A model generated the notes under the pieces. The model ran no database searches. It was given only the letters and a program-made list of their open reading frames with translations, and was not told the DNA's origin. Made by a program: the position numbers and the translations under genes. A stretch of 64,000 nt of DNA, from positions 3,069,375 to 3,133,374 of the forward strand of contig NZ_VFOK01000001.1 in assembly GCF_006716095.1 (NCBI RefSeq), written 5' to 3'. Origin of the DNA: Barrientosiimonas humi. GTDB lineage: Bacteria > Actinomycetota > Actinomycetes > Actinomycetales > Dermatophilaceae. Positions within the stretch are counted from its first letter, which is position 1. The number at the start of each line of letters is the position of its first letter. Positions 27,266 through 36,087 of the stretch are shown in pieces.

Positions 27266-28578
27266 TGCGTGTGAGCCTGATGACGACCACCGTCCGTCCT
27301 GCCGTCCGCTGGAGCGTCGAGCACGCCCTGCCCCGCCAGGTCCTGCGCATGTCCGAGAAGCGGGGTGACATCCAGGCCCGCCTGGTCGCCGAGTCGCGGC
27401 ACGTGGCGACGCCCGACCTCGCGGGGCTGTTCGACGAGATCCGGGGGCGGGGGCGGCTGGTGCGCACCGACCTGGCCTATCTGACCGCCACGCACGAGGT
27501 ATGCCGGGAGGTGCTGAGCTCGCCCGACGTCAAGGCCGGCTTCCCCGCTCCCGACAACCCGGCGATCGCGCGCATCCTCGACTGGACCAAGACCGAGACG
27601 CTGCACCCGGTGCAGCCGCCGTCGCTGCTCGCGGTCGACGGACCCGACCACACCCGCTATCGCAAGCTGGTCACCAAGGTCTTCACGGTGAAGGCCGTCG
27701 AGGCGCTGCGCGGCCGGGTCGAGGAGATCGCGGCCGGCCTGCTCGACGAGATCGCGGCCAGCGGGGCCGACCAGGTCGAGCTGGTGGAGGCGTACTGCTC
27801 GCGGCTGCCGGTCGCGATGATCACCGAGATCCTCGGTGTGCCGCCGCAGGACCAGGACCTCGTGCGTGGGTTCGGCAGCGCCGCCGCGCCGAGCCTCGAC
27901 ATGGGGCTGTCGTGGAAGATGTTCCGCAGCGTCGACAACGGGCTGACCGAGTTCGACACCTGGCTCGACCAGCACCTGGAGAACCTGCGCCGCAACCCCG
28001 GCGACAACCTGATGAGCAAGCTCGCCGCCACCCGCGACGAGGAGGGCGGGCTCAACCTGGTCGAGCTCAAGGCGACGGCCGGGCTGGTGCTGGCCGCCGG
28101 CTTCGAGACCACGGTCAACCTGCTCAGCAACGCCATCGCGCTGCTGCACGACCACCCCGAGCAGCGCGAGCTGCTCAAGGCCGAGCCGGAGCGCTGGTCC
28201 AACGCCGTGGACGAGGTGCTGCGCTTCGATCCGCCGGTGCTGCTGACCGGGCGCAAGGTCGACAAGGCCACGACGATCGCGGGGGTCGACCTGCGGCCGG
28301 GCGTGGTCGTGACCACCGTGCTCGCCGGCGCCAACCGCGACCCCGAGGTGTTCACCGACCCCAACACCTTCGACGTCACCCGCGAGAACGCCAAGGACCA
28401 CATGGCCTTCTCCGCCGGCCGCCACTACTGCCTCGGCGCCTCGCTCGCGCGGCTCGAGGGCGAGGTGGCGCTGCGGGCGCTCTACGAGCGCTTCCCCGAC
28501 CTGCAGGTGCTCCCCGGCGCCCAGCGCCGCAAGACCCGGGTGCTCCGCGGCTTCCAGGTGCTGCCCGCCACGGTGTGA
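27265..28578 (+). CDS. Cytochrome P450 monooxygenase
   Basis: A 437-residue bacterial class I P450. The I-helix oxygen-binding motif is AGFETTVNLL, the K-helix ExxR is in DEVLRFDPP, and the heme ligand is Cys389 in FSAGRHYCLGASLARLE. No ferredoxin or reductase gene is adjacent, so the electron partners come from elsewhere. The start ATG at 27265 is set by the GGGAG site 8 bp upstream. The palindrome on the ribosome site suggests specific, probably substrate-linked regulation. Substrate unknown. Confidence 0.93.
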   Translation: MRVSLMTTTVRPAVRWSVEHALPRQVLRMSEKRGDIQARLVAESRHVATPDLAGLFDEIRGRGRLVRTDLAYLTATHEVCREVLSSPDVKAGFPAPDNPAIARILDWTKTETLHPVQPPSLLAVDGPDHTRYRKLVTKVFTVKAVEALRGRVEEIAAGLLDEIAASGADQVELVEAYCSRLPVAMITEILGVPPQDQDLVRGFGSAAAPSLDMGLSWKMFRSVDNGLTEFDTWLDQHLENLRRNPGDNLMSKLAATRDEEGGLNLVELKATAGLVLAAGFETTVNLLSNAIALLHDHPEQRELLKAEPERWSNAVDEVLRFDPPVLLTGRKVDKATTIAGVDLRPGVVVTTVLAGANRDPEVFTDPNTFDVTRENAKDHMAFSAGRHYCLGASLARLEGEVALRALYERFPDLQVLPGAQRRKTRVLRGFQVLPATV

Positions 28579-28640
28579 GGGCGCGGCGCCGCGAAGGCGT
28601 CGCGGCCGCCGTGCTCGTCGCCCCAAGGAGAAGCCTCGCA

Positions 28641-28820
28641 GCCGCTTTACTCTGGGGCGTGTGGTGCGCCACCCCCCTCGTGGCGCACCCCGTGCACCAC
28701 CTCGCGGTGGTGCATGACGTGCCCCAACGAAGAGCCCCGGCGAAGTCAGGTCAGGGGAGGCGAACCCCACGCCCGAGCGTCGCCCGGCCTGGCGCACCAG
28801 GCGCCCCAGAGTAAAGCCGC
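28641..28820. mobile_element. 180-bp noncoding element with 31-bp terminal inverted repeats
   Basis: The ends 28641-28671 and 28790-28820 are inverted copies matching at 28 of 31 positions (core GCTTTACTCTGGGGCG). Inside are more stems: GGTGCGCCA with TGGCGCACC, and TGCACCACC with GGTGGTGCA. It has no coding capacity that I can support and fills the space between the P450 and the convergent monooxygenase gene. It resembles a MITE or a large structured terminator; I see no target-site duplication. The inner part TTGGGGCGTGTGGTGCGCCA recurs in near-identical form at 61092-61111. Confidence 0.6.
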
Positions 28821-28868
28821 CGCGCGAGCGTCACGGGGCGGCCGTGAGCCACGCAGCTCCGGCTCACC

Positions 28869-29834
28869 TCACGAGCGGGTGACCGCGCGCATGACCGTGC
28901 CGGCGGTGGCGCGGGCGGCCTGGGTCAGCGGGAGCCGCTTGGCCTGCCACCGGCGCAGGTCGCCCTCGGCGTTGAGCGTCTCGGCCAGGGTCACCGCGTC
29001 GACGATCGCGTCGCAGGCTCCGCGGCCGAGGTTGGGGGTGGCGGCGTGCGCGGCGTCGCCGACGACGACGTACCGGCCGCGGACGTACGTCGGGAGCGGC
29101 GGCGCGACCCAGAGGCGGGTCGCGATCGTGTCGGGTCCGGCCTGCTCCAGCGCGCCGCGGACGACCCGCGCCGCGCCGGCGAAACGCTCGCGCGCCTCCG
29201 CGAGAACCGTTGCGGCGTCGAGGGGTTCGGGACCCAGGTCGCTGCGGTGCGTGGTGAACCAGTACTCCCGCTTCGACCCCGACGGGCCGAACGACATCAG
29301 GCCGAAGATCAGCCCCCGCCCCCAGTACTCCCCGGCCAGCGACGGCGTCGCCGCCGGGCGGACCCCGCGCAGCGCGACATAGGGCGTCTCGACCCGCTCG
29401 GCCGCGCGCGGGTGCACCAGGCCGCGCACCACGCTGCGCACCCCGTCGGCGCCGACCACCAGGTCGGCGTCCAGCGAGGCGGGGTCAGCCACCGCCTGCT
29501 CGACCCGGCGCACGCTCGGCGGCACGACTGCCTCGAGCCCGGCCAGCAGCTCCGGCCGCGGCACCGCGAGCAGACCGGGGCGGGTGATCGGGCTGAGCGG
29601 CCGGCCCGTGATGGAGTACAGCCGCCCGGCGCCCGGCTTCTCGACCTTCGGCTCGGCGCCGACGCGGGCGAGGGCCTTCAGGGCCGAGGGCCACAGCCCG
29701 AGCGGGGCGCCCAACGCCTTGCGCTCCGGCTCGGCCTCGTGCAGCACGACCTCGAACCGGTCGGGGTCGAGCCCCGCCGCCAGCGCCAGCCCGGCGATCC
29801 CGCCGCCGACGACGGCGACGCGACGCGGCGTCAC
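28869..29834 (-). CDS. FAD-dependent monooxygenase (PHBH-like)
   Basis: A 321-residue class A flavoprotein monooxygenase. Motifs: FAD Rossmann VAVVGGGIAGLALAAGL at the N-terminus, the DG motif VVGADGVRSVVR near residue 128 and the GD motif YVVVGDAAHAATPNLGRGAC near residue 265. Family members hydroxylate aromatic or polyketide-type substrates; the substrate here is unknown. It overlaps the upstream acetyltransferase gene by 4 bp. Confidence 0.9.
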   Translation of the reverse strand: MTPRRVAVVGGGIAGLALAAGLDPDRFEVVLHEAEPERKALGAPLGLWPSALKALARVGAEPKVEKPGAGRLYSITGRPLSPITRPGLLAVPRPELLAGLEAVVPPSVRRVEQAVADPASLDADLVVGADGVRSVVRGLVHPRAAERVETPYVALRGVRPAATPSLAGEYWGRGLIFGLMSFGPSGSKREYWFTTHRSDLGPEPLDAATVLAEARERFAGAARVVRGALEQAGPDTIATRLWVAPPLPTYVRGRYVVVGDAAHAATPNLGRGACDAIVDAVTLAETLNAEGDLRRWQAKRLPLTQAARATAGTVMRAVTRS

Positions 29835-30151
29835 TCGGCGGCCGGGAGCCCGAACTTGTCCCGCTGGTCCGCCGGCACCAGAGCGAGGTAGTCGTCCTGG
29901 TGGGTGTCGATGTACTTGCGCACGAACGGGCAGAACGGCAGCACCGCGAGCCCACGCCCCTTCACCTCGTCGAGCGCGGTGCTGACGAGCTCACCGGCCA
30001 GACCACGGCCGCTGTAGTCGGGCCCGACCTCGGTGTGCGTGAACGCGATCCGGTCGGGGGACAGGCGGTACTCGGCGAAGCCGGCCACCGTGTCGTCGAC
30101 GAGGATCTCGAAGCGGTTCTCTTCCGGGTTGTCGCGAACGGTCGTGCTCAT
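29831..30151 (-). CDS. GNAT-like N-acetyltransferase (YidJ/YjdJ type)
   Basis: A 106-residue minimal GNAT-fold protein of the small group with GPDYSGRGLAGELVSTALDEVKGRGL (acetyl-CoA binding) and FCPFVRKYIDTHQDDY. Relatives are thought to bind acetyl-CoA; targets are not established. The ATG at 30151 is chosen because a GAGGAGG ribosome site precedes it; the frame is open 12 codons further upstream. It overlaps the monooxygenase gene by ATGA. Confidence 0.85.
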   Translation of the reverse strand: MSTTVRDNPEENRFEILVDDTVAGFAEYRLSPDRIAFTHTEVGPDYSGRGLAGELVSTALDEVKGRGLAVLPFCPFVRKYIDTHQDDYLALVPADQRDKFGLPAAE

Positions 30152-30208
30152 CGGGCCTCCTCGGCTCACGGCGGGAACGGGTCCCATCCTGCCTGGTCGG
30201 GTGCTGCG

Positions 30209-32068
30209 TCAGCGGACGTACAACGCCTCGATCTGGTCGGCGTACATCTTCTCCACCACGTGCCGCTTCACCTTGAGGGTGGGGGTCAGCTCGCCGGTCT
30301 CCTCGGTGAAGTCGTCGGCGAGCAGCGTGAACTTCTTGATGCCCTCGGCGCGCGAGACCAGCGCGCTGGCCCGGTCGACCGCCTGCTGCACCTCGGCCCG
30401 CAGGTCGTCGTCGTCGACCAGCTGCTCGGCGGTGGAGTCGCCGCGATCGTGCTCGGCCGCCCACCGACGTACGCCGTCGGGGTCGAGCGTGACCAGCGCC
30501 GCGACGAACGGGCGACCTTCGCCCACGACCATCGCGTGACCGACGACCGGGTGGGCGCGCAGCTCCTCCTCCATCGGCCCGGGCGCGACGTTCTTGCCAC
30601 CGGCCGTGACGATGATGTCCTTGCTGCGCCCGGTGATGCTGAGGTAGCCGTCGTCGAGCGTGCCGAGGTCGCCGGTGCGGAACCAGCCGTCGTCGAACGC
30701 GGCAGCCGTGGCCTCGGGGTTGCGCCAGTACTCCGCGAACACCACGCCGCCCCGCAGCTGGATCTCGCCGTCGTCGCTGATCCGCACGGCGTTGCCCGCG
30801 ATCGGCCGCCCCACCGACCCGACGCGGGTCATCGTCGGCTGGTTGACGGTGATGGCGGCGCACGACTCGGTGAGGCCGTAGCCCTCGTAGACCGGCACGC
30901 CGACCCCGCGGAAGAAGTGGGCCAGCGAGGCGCCGAGCGCGCCGCCGCCGGAGATGACGGTGTCGCACTGGCCGCCGAGCGCGTCGCGGATGGTGCGATA
31001 GACGAGCCGGTCGAAGACGGCGTGCTGCGCCCGCAGCGCCCGCCCCGCGCCCGGGCCGCCGGTGTCGGACGACTCCTGCGCCCGGCTGCTGTCGGCCGCC
31101 ACCTTCTCGGCGCGCCGGAAGATCGCCGCCTTGGCCCCACCGGCCTCGTCGGCCTTGGCGCGGATGCCGTCGTGCACCTTCTCGAACACCCGCGGCACCC
31201 CGAGGATCAGGTGCGGGCGGAAGCTCGCGAACTTGTCGACGATGGTGCCGAAGTCGCCCCAGAAGCCGACGGTCGCGCCGCCCTCGCTGGTGGCGTACGT
31301 GACCGCGCGGGCCAGCACGTGCGCGAGCGGCAGGAACATCAGCACCCGCCGCCCGGGCGCGGCCGCGACCCCGATCGGTTGCGACAGCAGACCCTGCGCC
31401 TCGGCGGCGAGGTTGCGCTGCTGCACCACGCAGCCCTTGGGGCGCCCGGTCGTGCCGGAGGTGTAGATGATCGACGCGGCCGAGTCGAGGGTCACCGCGT
31501 CGCGCCGCTGCTCCAGGGTGGCGTCGTCGACGTCGGCGCCGCGCGCGGTGAGCTCGGCGACCGCCCCGTCGTCGAGGCACAGCACCGGGACGTCGACACC
31601 GGCCTCGGCGACCGTCTGCGCCATCTCGGGCGTCTCGACGACGACCAGCCGCGCCCCGGAGTCGCGCACGATCCACTCGACCTGCGAGGCCGACGACGAC
31701 GGATAGATCGGCACGGTCGCCCCGCCCGCGGCCCACACGGCACAGTCGAGCTGGATCCAGGCGTAGCTCGTGCCCGCCATGATCGCGACCCGGTCGCCGG
31801 GCTCGACGCCCGAGGCGATCAGGCCCTTGGCCGCGGCCGCGACGCCGTCGCGGTGCTCGGTCGCGGTGATCGGCTGCCAGGTCTGGTCGAAGACCTCGAA
31901 GCTGACGTGGTCGGGGTCCTGCTCCGCCCGCCGCCAGGCCAGCCGCGCGAGGTTGTGCTCCTCCCCCAGCTCGACCTCCAGCGGCACCGCGAACTCGCGC
32001 GCCGCGGTGTGCGTGTCAGCAGACACCGACCCCTCCGAGACCTCGTACGACCCTGGACGCTCCCCCAT
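30209..32068 (-). CDS. Long-chain fatty acyl-CoA ligase (AMP-forming)
   Basis: A 619-residue adenylate-forming enzyme that activates fatty acids to acyl-CoA through an acyl-AMP. The ATP motif SIIYTSGTTGRPKGCVV is near residue 195. GYGLTESCAAIT and WFRTGDLGTLDDGYLSITGRSKDI are the A5 and A7-A8 regions. It is like FadD15-type actinobacterial ligases, with the C-terminal catalytic lysine region LTPTLKVKRHVVEKMY. It stands alone, 57 bp upstream of the acetyltransferase gene. Confidence 0.93.
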   Translation of the reverse strand: MGERPGSYEVSEGSVSADTHTAAREFAVPLEVELGEEHNLARLAWRRAEQDPDHVSFEVFDQTWQPITATEHRDGVAAAAKGLIASGVEPGDRVAIMAGTSYAWIQLDCAVWAAGGATVPIYPSSSASQVEWIVRDSGARLVVVETPEMAQTVAEAGVDVPVLCLDDGAVAELTARGADVDDATLEQRRDAVTLDSAASIIYTSGTTGRPKGCVVQQRNLAAEAQGLLSQPIGVAAAPGRRVLMFLPLAHVLARAVTYATSEGGATVGFWGDFGTIVDKFASFRPHLILGVPRVFEKVHDGIRAKADEAGGAKAAIFRRAEKVAADSSRAQESSDTGGPGAGRALRAQHAVFDRLVYRTIRDALGGQCDTVISGGGALGASLAHFFRGVGVPVYEGYGLTESCAAITVNQPTMTRVGSVGRPIAGNAVRISDDGEIQLRGGVVFAEYWRNPEATAAAFDDGWFRTGDLGTLDDGYLSITGRSKDIIVTAGGKNVAPGPMEEELRAHPVVGHAMVVGEGRPFVAALVTLDPDGVRRWAAEHDRGDSTAEQLVDDDDLRAEVQQAVDRASALVSRAEGIKKFTLLADDFTEETGELTPTLKVKRHVVEKMYADQIEALYVR

Positions 32069-32124
32069 CGGTTGACGGTAACGCCCGAACGGGTGCGACG
32101 CGCCGGTGGGCCGCAGAAGCGGGC

Positions 32125-32853
32125 CTACGACCGCCGCGGCAGCGGCTCGGGGTTGCGGTGACCGAAGGTCTCGCCGGCGTTGATCGCGGTGCGGTCGTTG
32201 CCGTACGTCGGCAGCGGGTTGGCCTTGAGCGTCGCCGCGAGGTGCATCAGGTTCCAGCTCATGATCGTGGTGTTGCGCCGGGTGAACGCGTTGCCGAAGC
32301 CGACGGCGCCGTCGTCGGTCGGGTCGCCGTAGGACGGGCCCGGGCCGATCTCGCCGATCCAGCCGCAGTCGGCCTGCGGCGGGATCGCGCAGCCCAGGTG
32401 CTGCAGCGCGAACAGCAGGGACATCGCGGTGTGCTTCACGCCGTCCTCGTTGCCGGTGATCACCGCGCCGCCGACCTTGTTGTAGAAGATCGACTGGCCC
32501 CGGTCGTTCAGCTCGCCGGACATCGCGTAGAGCCGCTCGATGATCCGCCGGCAGACCGAGCTCTCCTCACCGAGCCACAGCGGCGTGCCGATGACGACGA
32601 TGTCGGCCGCGTCGAACAGCGGCCACAGCTGCGGCCACGCGTCGTCGGGGAAGGTGTCGCTCATGTCGGGCTGCACCCCGGGCGCGATCGCGTGGCGCAC
32701 GGCGTGCACCTCCTCGACCTCGACGCCCGCCCCGCGCATCAGGTGCGCGACCGCGTCGAGCAGCCGCCCGGTGTGCGAGGTCTGCGGGTCGGGGTTGAGG
32801 GTGCAGTTGACCAGGACGGCCTTGAGGTCGTCGTAGCGGGGTGCGGTCGTCAT
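32125..32853 (-). CDS. Flavodoxin-fold NAD(P)H-dependent oxidoreductase
   Basis: A 242-residue flavodoxin/FMN-reductase-like protein. LVNCTLNPDPQTSHTGRLLD forms the FMN-phosphate loop and VVIGTPLWLGEESSVCRRIIERL the second FMN segment. The C-terminal 100 residues (AVGFGNAFTRRNTTIMSWNLMHLAATLKANPLP) match the family of flavodoxin-like proteins annotated as NAD(P)H oxidoreductases. Its ATG overlaps the stop of the ankyrin gene (ATGA), so it is the third gene of a translationally coupled operon. Confidence 0.85.
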   Translation of the reverse strand: MTTAPRYDDLKAVLVNCTLNPDPQTSHTGRLLDAVAHLMRGAGVEVEEVHAVRHAIAPGVQPDMSDTFPDDAWPQLWPLFDAADIVVIGTPLWLGEESSVCRRIIERLYAMSGELNDRGQSIFYNKVGGAVITGNEDGVKHTAMSLLFALQHLGCAIPPQADCGWIGEIGPGPSYGDPTDDGAVGFGNAFTRRNTTIMSWNLMHLAATLKANPLPTYGNDRTAINAGETFGHRNPEPLPRRS

Positions 32854-33692
32854 GACCCCACTCTGCCCGGTGACGCACCCATCGCCCGCAGCAACCGACG
32901 TACGTCCTCGCGGCCTTGCGACGCGACCCACGCCGTCCGCCCGCGCCCGTCGCGGGAGGCGAGGTCGGCCCCGGCGCGCAGCGCCAGCGCGACCTGGTCG
33001 GGCCGGCCCGCGGCCGCCGCACGCACCAGCTCGGCGTCGGGATCAGTGGGCCGGGTCGCGGTGCTCGCCGCGGCCAGCGTCGCCTCGATCGTGCGATAGC
33101 CCCGCTCGCGGGCCATCTGCAGCGGGGTGAGCCGCTCGTTGCCGGAGGGCCGGTCGAGCTGCACGCCGCCCGCGACGAGCACGCGCGTGGTGTCGATGTG
33201 CCCCTCGTCGTCGGCACCCAGCCACACGACCTCGTGGATCGCCTGGTAGCCGATGCGGTTCACGTGGTCCTTGCTGATGCCGGCGCGCAGCAGCCGCCCC
33301 ACGATCTGGGCGTGCCCGCGCTCGGCGGCGCGGATCAGGCCGGTGCCGTTCCAGGAGTCGAGGTCGTTGATCCTGGCGCCGTTGCGCAGCGTCAGCTCGA
33401 GCACGCCGGGGGCGTTGTCGGCGGTGGTGATCAGGTAGGCCGACTCGCCGCCTGCGTCCTTGGCGTTGACGTCGGAGCCGGCGGCGATCAGCCGCTGCGC
33501 GGCCGGGACGTCGTCGCGGCGGGCGGCCTGCCGCAGGGCCTCGTCGTCGCGACCGGTCACGGGAGCCGGCGAGGGCGTACGGCTCGTGGCGGCCGAGCCA
33601 CTGGCCGCCGGGTCGGCGCCGCCCGACCCGCCCGCGCTGCACCCTGCGACAAGGGTGAGCGCGAGCAGGCCGAGCAGGTCGCGACGGTTCAT
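32850..33692 (-). CDS. Ankyrin-repeat lipoprotein
   Basis: A 280-residue protein with a lipoprotein signal peptide (RRDLLGLLALTLVAGC; lipidated Cys about residue 18), a short Ser/Ala/Pro-rich linker and several ankyrin repeats (ALRQAARRDDVPAAQRLIAAG, GTGLIRAAERGHAQIVGRLL, LVRAAAAGRPDQVALALRAG). It is probably anchored outside the cytoplasmic membrane and binds a partner protein. It is coupled by 4-bp overlaps to the secreted propeller protein upstream and the flavodoxin-like protein downstream. Confidence 0.87.
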   Translation of the reverse strand: MNRRDLLGLLALTLVAGCSAGGSGGADPAASGSAATSRTPSPAPVTGRDDEALRQAARRDDVPAAQRLIAAGSDVNAKDAGGESAYLITTADNAPGVLELTLRNGARINDLDSWNGTGLIRAAERGHAQIVGRLLRAGISKDHVNRIGYQAIHEVVWLGADDEGHIDTTRVLVAGGVQLDRPSGNERLTPLQMARERGYRTIEATLAAASTATRPTDPDAELVRAAAAGRPDQVALALRAGADLASRDGRGRTAWVASQGREDVRRLLRAMGASPGRVGS

Positions 33693-34666
33693 CGCCGGGG
33701 CAGGACGACGACCTCGGGGTCGCCGACGGGGGCCGGCTCGTCGAACCGGCTGTCGACCGCGAGCAGCTGCCCGTTCAGCACCTTCGCGGTGGTGAGCACC
33801 CGCGTGGGGTCGGTGGCGCGGTCGCTGAGCAGGGTGGCGGCGCTGCCGTCGGGGCTCAGCCGCAGGGTGGTCACCCGGCGCTCGAAGTTGCGGATCACGG
33901 TCAGCTCGGTGCCGTTGCGCACCAGGCCGTCGGCGTCCTTCAGCCCGGTGCCGCCCTCGACCGGGGTGAACTCTCCGGTGCCGAGGTCGACCCGCCACAG
34001 CAGGCCCGCGTTGCCCTGCGCGACGACCAGCGCCGAGCGGTCGGTCGACGTCACGATGCCGCCGAGGTTGAAGCCGGCCTGACGCTGCACGACACCCGAC
34101 CCGTCGGCGAACACCGTTGCGCCCCAACCGTTCTCGCCCTGGGCGACGCGGAAGATGCGCGGGTCGTTGGAGTCGGTGAAGTACGCGGCGCCGTCCGGCC
34201 CGATCGTCACGTCGTTGACGAACGTGTCGCTGCCGGGCATGCGCAGCGCGGTGAGCAGCTCGCCCTCGGGGGAGTACACCCAGACGTCGGGCGCGCCCGG
34301 GTGGTCGATGCCGTTGGGGCCGCCGGCGACGTACACGTTGCCCGCGCGGTCGGTGGTGACGCCGCGGGCCGTCCAGCGACCGTCGGTGCCGTTGCCGCCC
34401 AGCCACTCGCTCGAGCCGCCGCGCAGCGTGCCGCGGTGGATCTCGCCGCCGGTGGTCTCGCTGACGTAGTAGGTGCCGCGGCGCTGGTCGACCCCGATGC
34501 CCTCGAGCTTGGCGCCGTCGTCGGCCCCGGCGAGCGGGAGCGTCTGCGTCGGGAGCACCGGGTCCGGGGCGGGGCGTGCGGCCTGCGCACCGGGCACGGC
34601 GGCGGTGAGCGCCACGGCCGCCAGGCTCGTGGCGGCGAGGGCGGTGGGGATTCGGGTCATGCGCAT
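33689..34666 (-). CDS. Secreted SMP-30/gluconolactonase-like beta-propeller protein
   Basis: A 325-residue protein with a Sec signal peptide (TRIPTALAATSLAAVALTAA, cleavage near AQA-A at 29). A six-bladed propeller of the SMP-30/NHL type follows, with repeated blade motifs such as GVTTDRAGNVYVAGG, VNDVTIGPDGAAYFTDSND and GIVTSTDRSALVVAQG. It may be a lactonase or a noncatalytic binding propeller. It is the first gene of the operon with the ankyrin lipoprotein, so the two may work together at the cell surface. Confidence 0.85.
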   Translation of the reverse strand: MRMTRIPTALAATSLAAVALTAAVPGAQAARPAPDPVLPTQTLPLAGADDGAKLEGIGVDQRRGTYYVSETTGGEIHRGTLRGGSSEWLGGNGTDGRWTARGVTTDRAGNVYVAGGPNGIDHPGAPDVWVYSPEGELLTALRMPGSDTFVNDVTIGPDGAAYFTDSNDPRIFRVAQGENGWGATVFADGSGVVQRQAGFNLGGIVTSTDRSALVVAQGNAGLLWRVDLGTGEFTPVEGGTGLKDADGLVRNGTELTVIRNFERRVTTLRLSPDGSAATLLSDRATDPTRVLTTAKVLNGQLLAVDSRFDEPAPVGDPEVVVLPRR

Positions 34667-34803
34667 CGGGGTCGGCCTTCCGGGTCGGGAACCTTGGCCA
34701 CCACGATCCCCGCGGGCGCGGCCGCCCGCATGACCCGCGCGGCCAGCGCTGGATAGCCGAAAGGTTGACGCACCCCGCCCGCCGGATCCGTACGCTCGCG
34801 GCC

Positions 34804-36087
34804 ATGGCCGCGCCGCCCGGGAACCCCGCCGACACGCAGGTCCACGGCCGCCGCGCCGGCCGCCGGGACCGCGCCGGCTCGGCAGGTGCCTCGACGCGGG
34901 CGTCGACGCGCGCCGCCCTGCCGGTGCCGCTGGACCGGCTGCTGCTCGCGAGCCTGGTGGTGCTGGTCGTCGCCTCGACCTGGCGGTTCCTGACCCGGCA
35001 CACCATGGCCGACGGCGGACTGCTCGTGCTGGCCCTGGCCGCGGCCCTGCTGCTGACCCAGGCGGCGGCGCTGCGGGTGCCGTCGGGGAGCGGCCGGCGC
35101 ACGGCGCTGGTGCTCGTCTCGACGCTCGCCTGCGTCGTGCTGGTGCTGCTCGCGCCGTCGTTCGCGTGGTGCGCGGTGCCGGTGGCCTTCGCGGTGCTCG
35201 GGACCCTGCCGGCCTGGCCGGCCACCGGCATCACGATCGGGCTGGGCGTGCTGGTCTCGGTCGCGTGGGCGCGCGTCACCGGCGCCCTCGACCTGACCCT
35301 GGTGGCCGGACCGACCGTGATGGCGCTGGTGACGGTGGCCGCGGCGCGGGCACTGCAGGCGCAGGCCGAGCAGCAGCGGCGGCTGGTCACCGAGCTGGTC
35401 GACGCGCAGGCCGAGCTGGCCGAGGAGCAGCGGCGCAGCGGGGCGCTCGACGAGCGCAACCGCCTCGCGCGCGACCTGCACGACTCTGTCGGTCAGACCC
35501 TCACCTCGGTGGGTCTGGTGCTGTCGGCGGCCGAGCGCGACCTGGAGCGCGACCCCGCCCGGGCCCGCGCCCGGATCACCACCGCCGCCGAGGCGACCCG
35601 CACGGCCCTGGCCGAGGTGCGTACGGTCGTCGCCGACCTCTCGCAGGGCGCCGGCACCTCGGGCGAGCGGTTGGTCGTCGCGCTGCGCGGGCTGGTCGCC
35701 GAGCTGCCGCCCGGCACGGTCGGTTCGCTGGCGGTGCACGGTGACGCCGGTGACCTCCCCGCGCCGGTCGCCGACGCGCTGCTGCTCAGTGCTCGGGGCG
35801 CCCTCGCCAACGTGCGCGAGCACTCCGGGGCGAGCCGGGTCGCCGTGACGCTCACCGCGCTCGACGACGAGGTGCGCCTCGACGTGCGCGACGACGGCCG
35901 CGGGTTCGCGACCACCCCGGGGCGCGCACCGGGAAGTCGCGGACGAGTCGACCGACGCGGGCACGGGATCGCCGGGATCCGTTCTCGCACAGAGGCGCTC
36001 GGCGGCACGACTGCTGTCGAGAGCGCTCCCGGTGAGGGCACCAGTCTGTCCATCGCCCTCCCGACCCAGCGGGGTGACCGGTCGTGA
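34804..36087 (+). CDS. NarL-type sensor histidine kinase
   Basis: A 427-residue membrane sensor kinase. About five or six hydrophobic segments (residues 45-190) are followed by a coiled-coil linker, the HisKA_3 phosphoacceptor box RNRLARDLHDSVGQTL and an HATPase domain with DDGRGF and GHGIAGIRSRTEALGG. The signal is unknown. The start is the ATG at 34804. Its stop overlaps the GTG of the response regulator (GTGA), as usual for such pairs, but that partner is frameshifted. Confidence 0.9.
   Translation: MAAPPGNPADTQVHGRRAGRRDRAGSAGASTRASTRAALPVPLDRLLLASLVVLVVASTWRFLTRHTMADGGLLVLALAAALLLTQAAALRVPSGSGRRTALVLVSTLACVVLVLLAPSFAWCAVPVAFAVLGTLPAWPATGITIGLGVLVSVAWARVTGALDLTLVAGPTVMALVTVAAARALQAQAEQQRRLVTELVDAQAELAEEQRRSGALDERNRLARDLHDSVGQTLTSVGLVLSAAERDLERDPARARARITTAAEATRTALAEVRTVVADLSQGAGTSGERLVVALRGLVAELPPGTVGSLAVHGDAGDLPAPVADALLLSARGALANVREHSGASRVAVTLTALDDEVRLDVRDDGRGFATTPGRAPGSRGRVDRRGHGIAGIRSRTEALGGTTAVESAPGEGTSLSIALPTQRGDRS

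Noticed and set aside
32850-35459. An 869-codon minus-strand frame
   Set aside because: Real protein starts at 33692 with a lipoprotein signal. Upstream codons lie antisense to the propeller and kinase genes and lack protein features.
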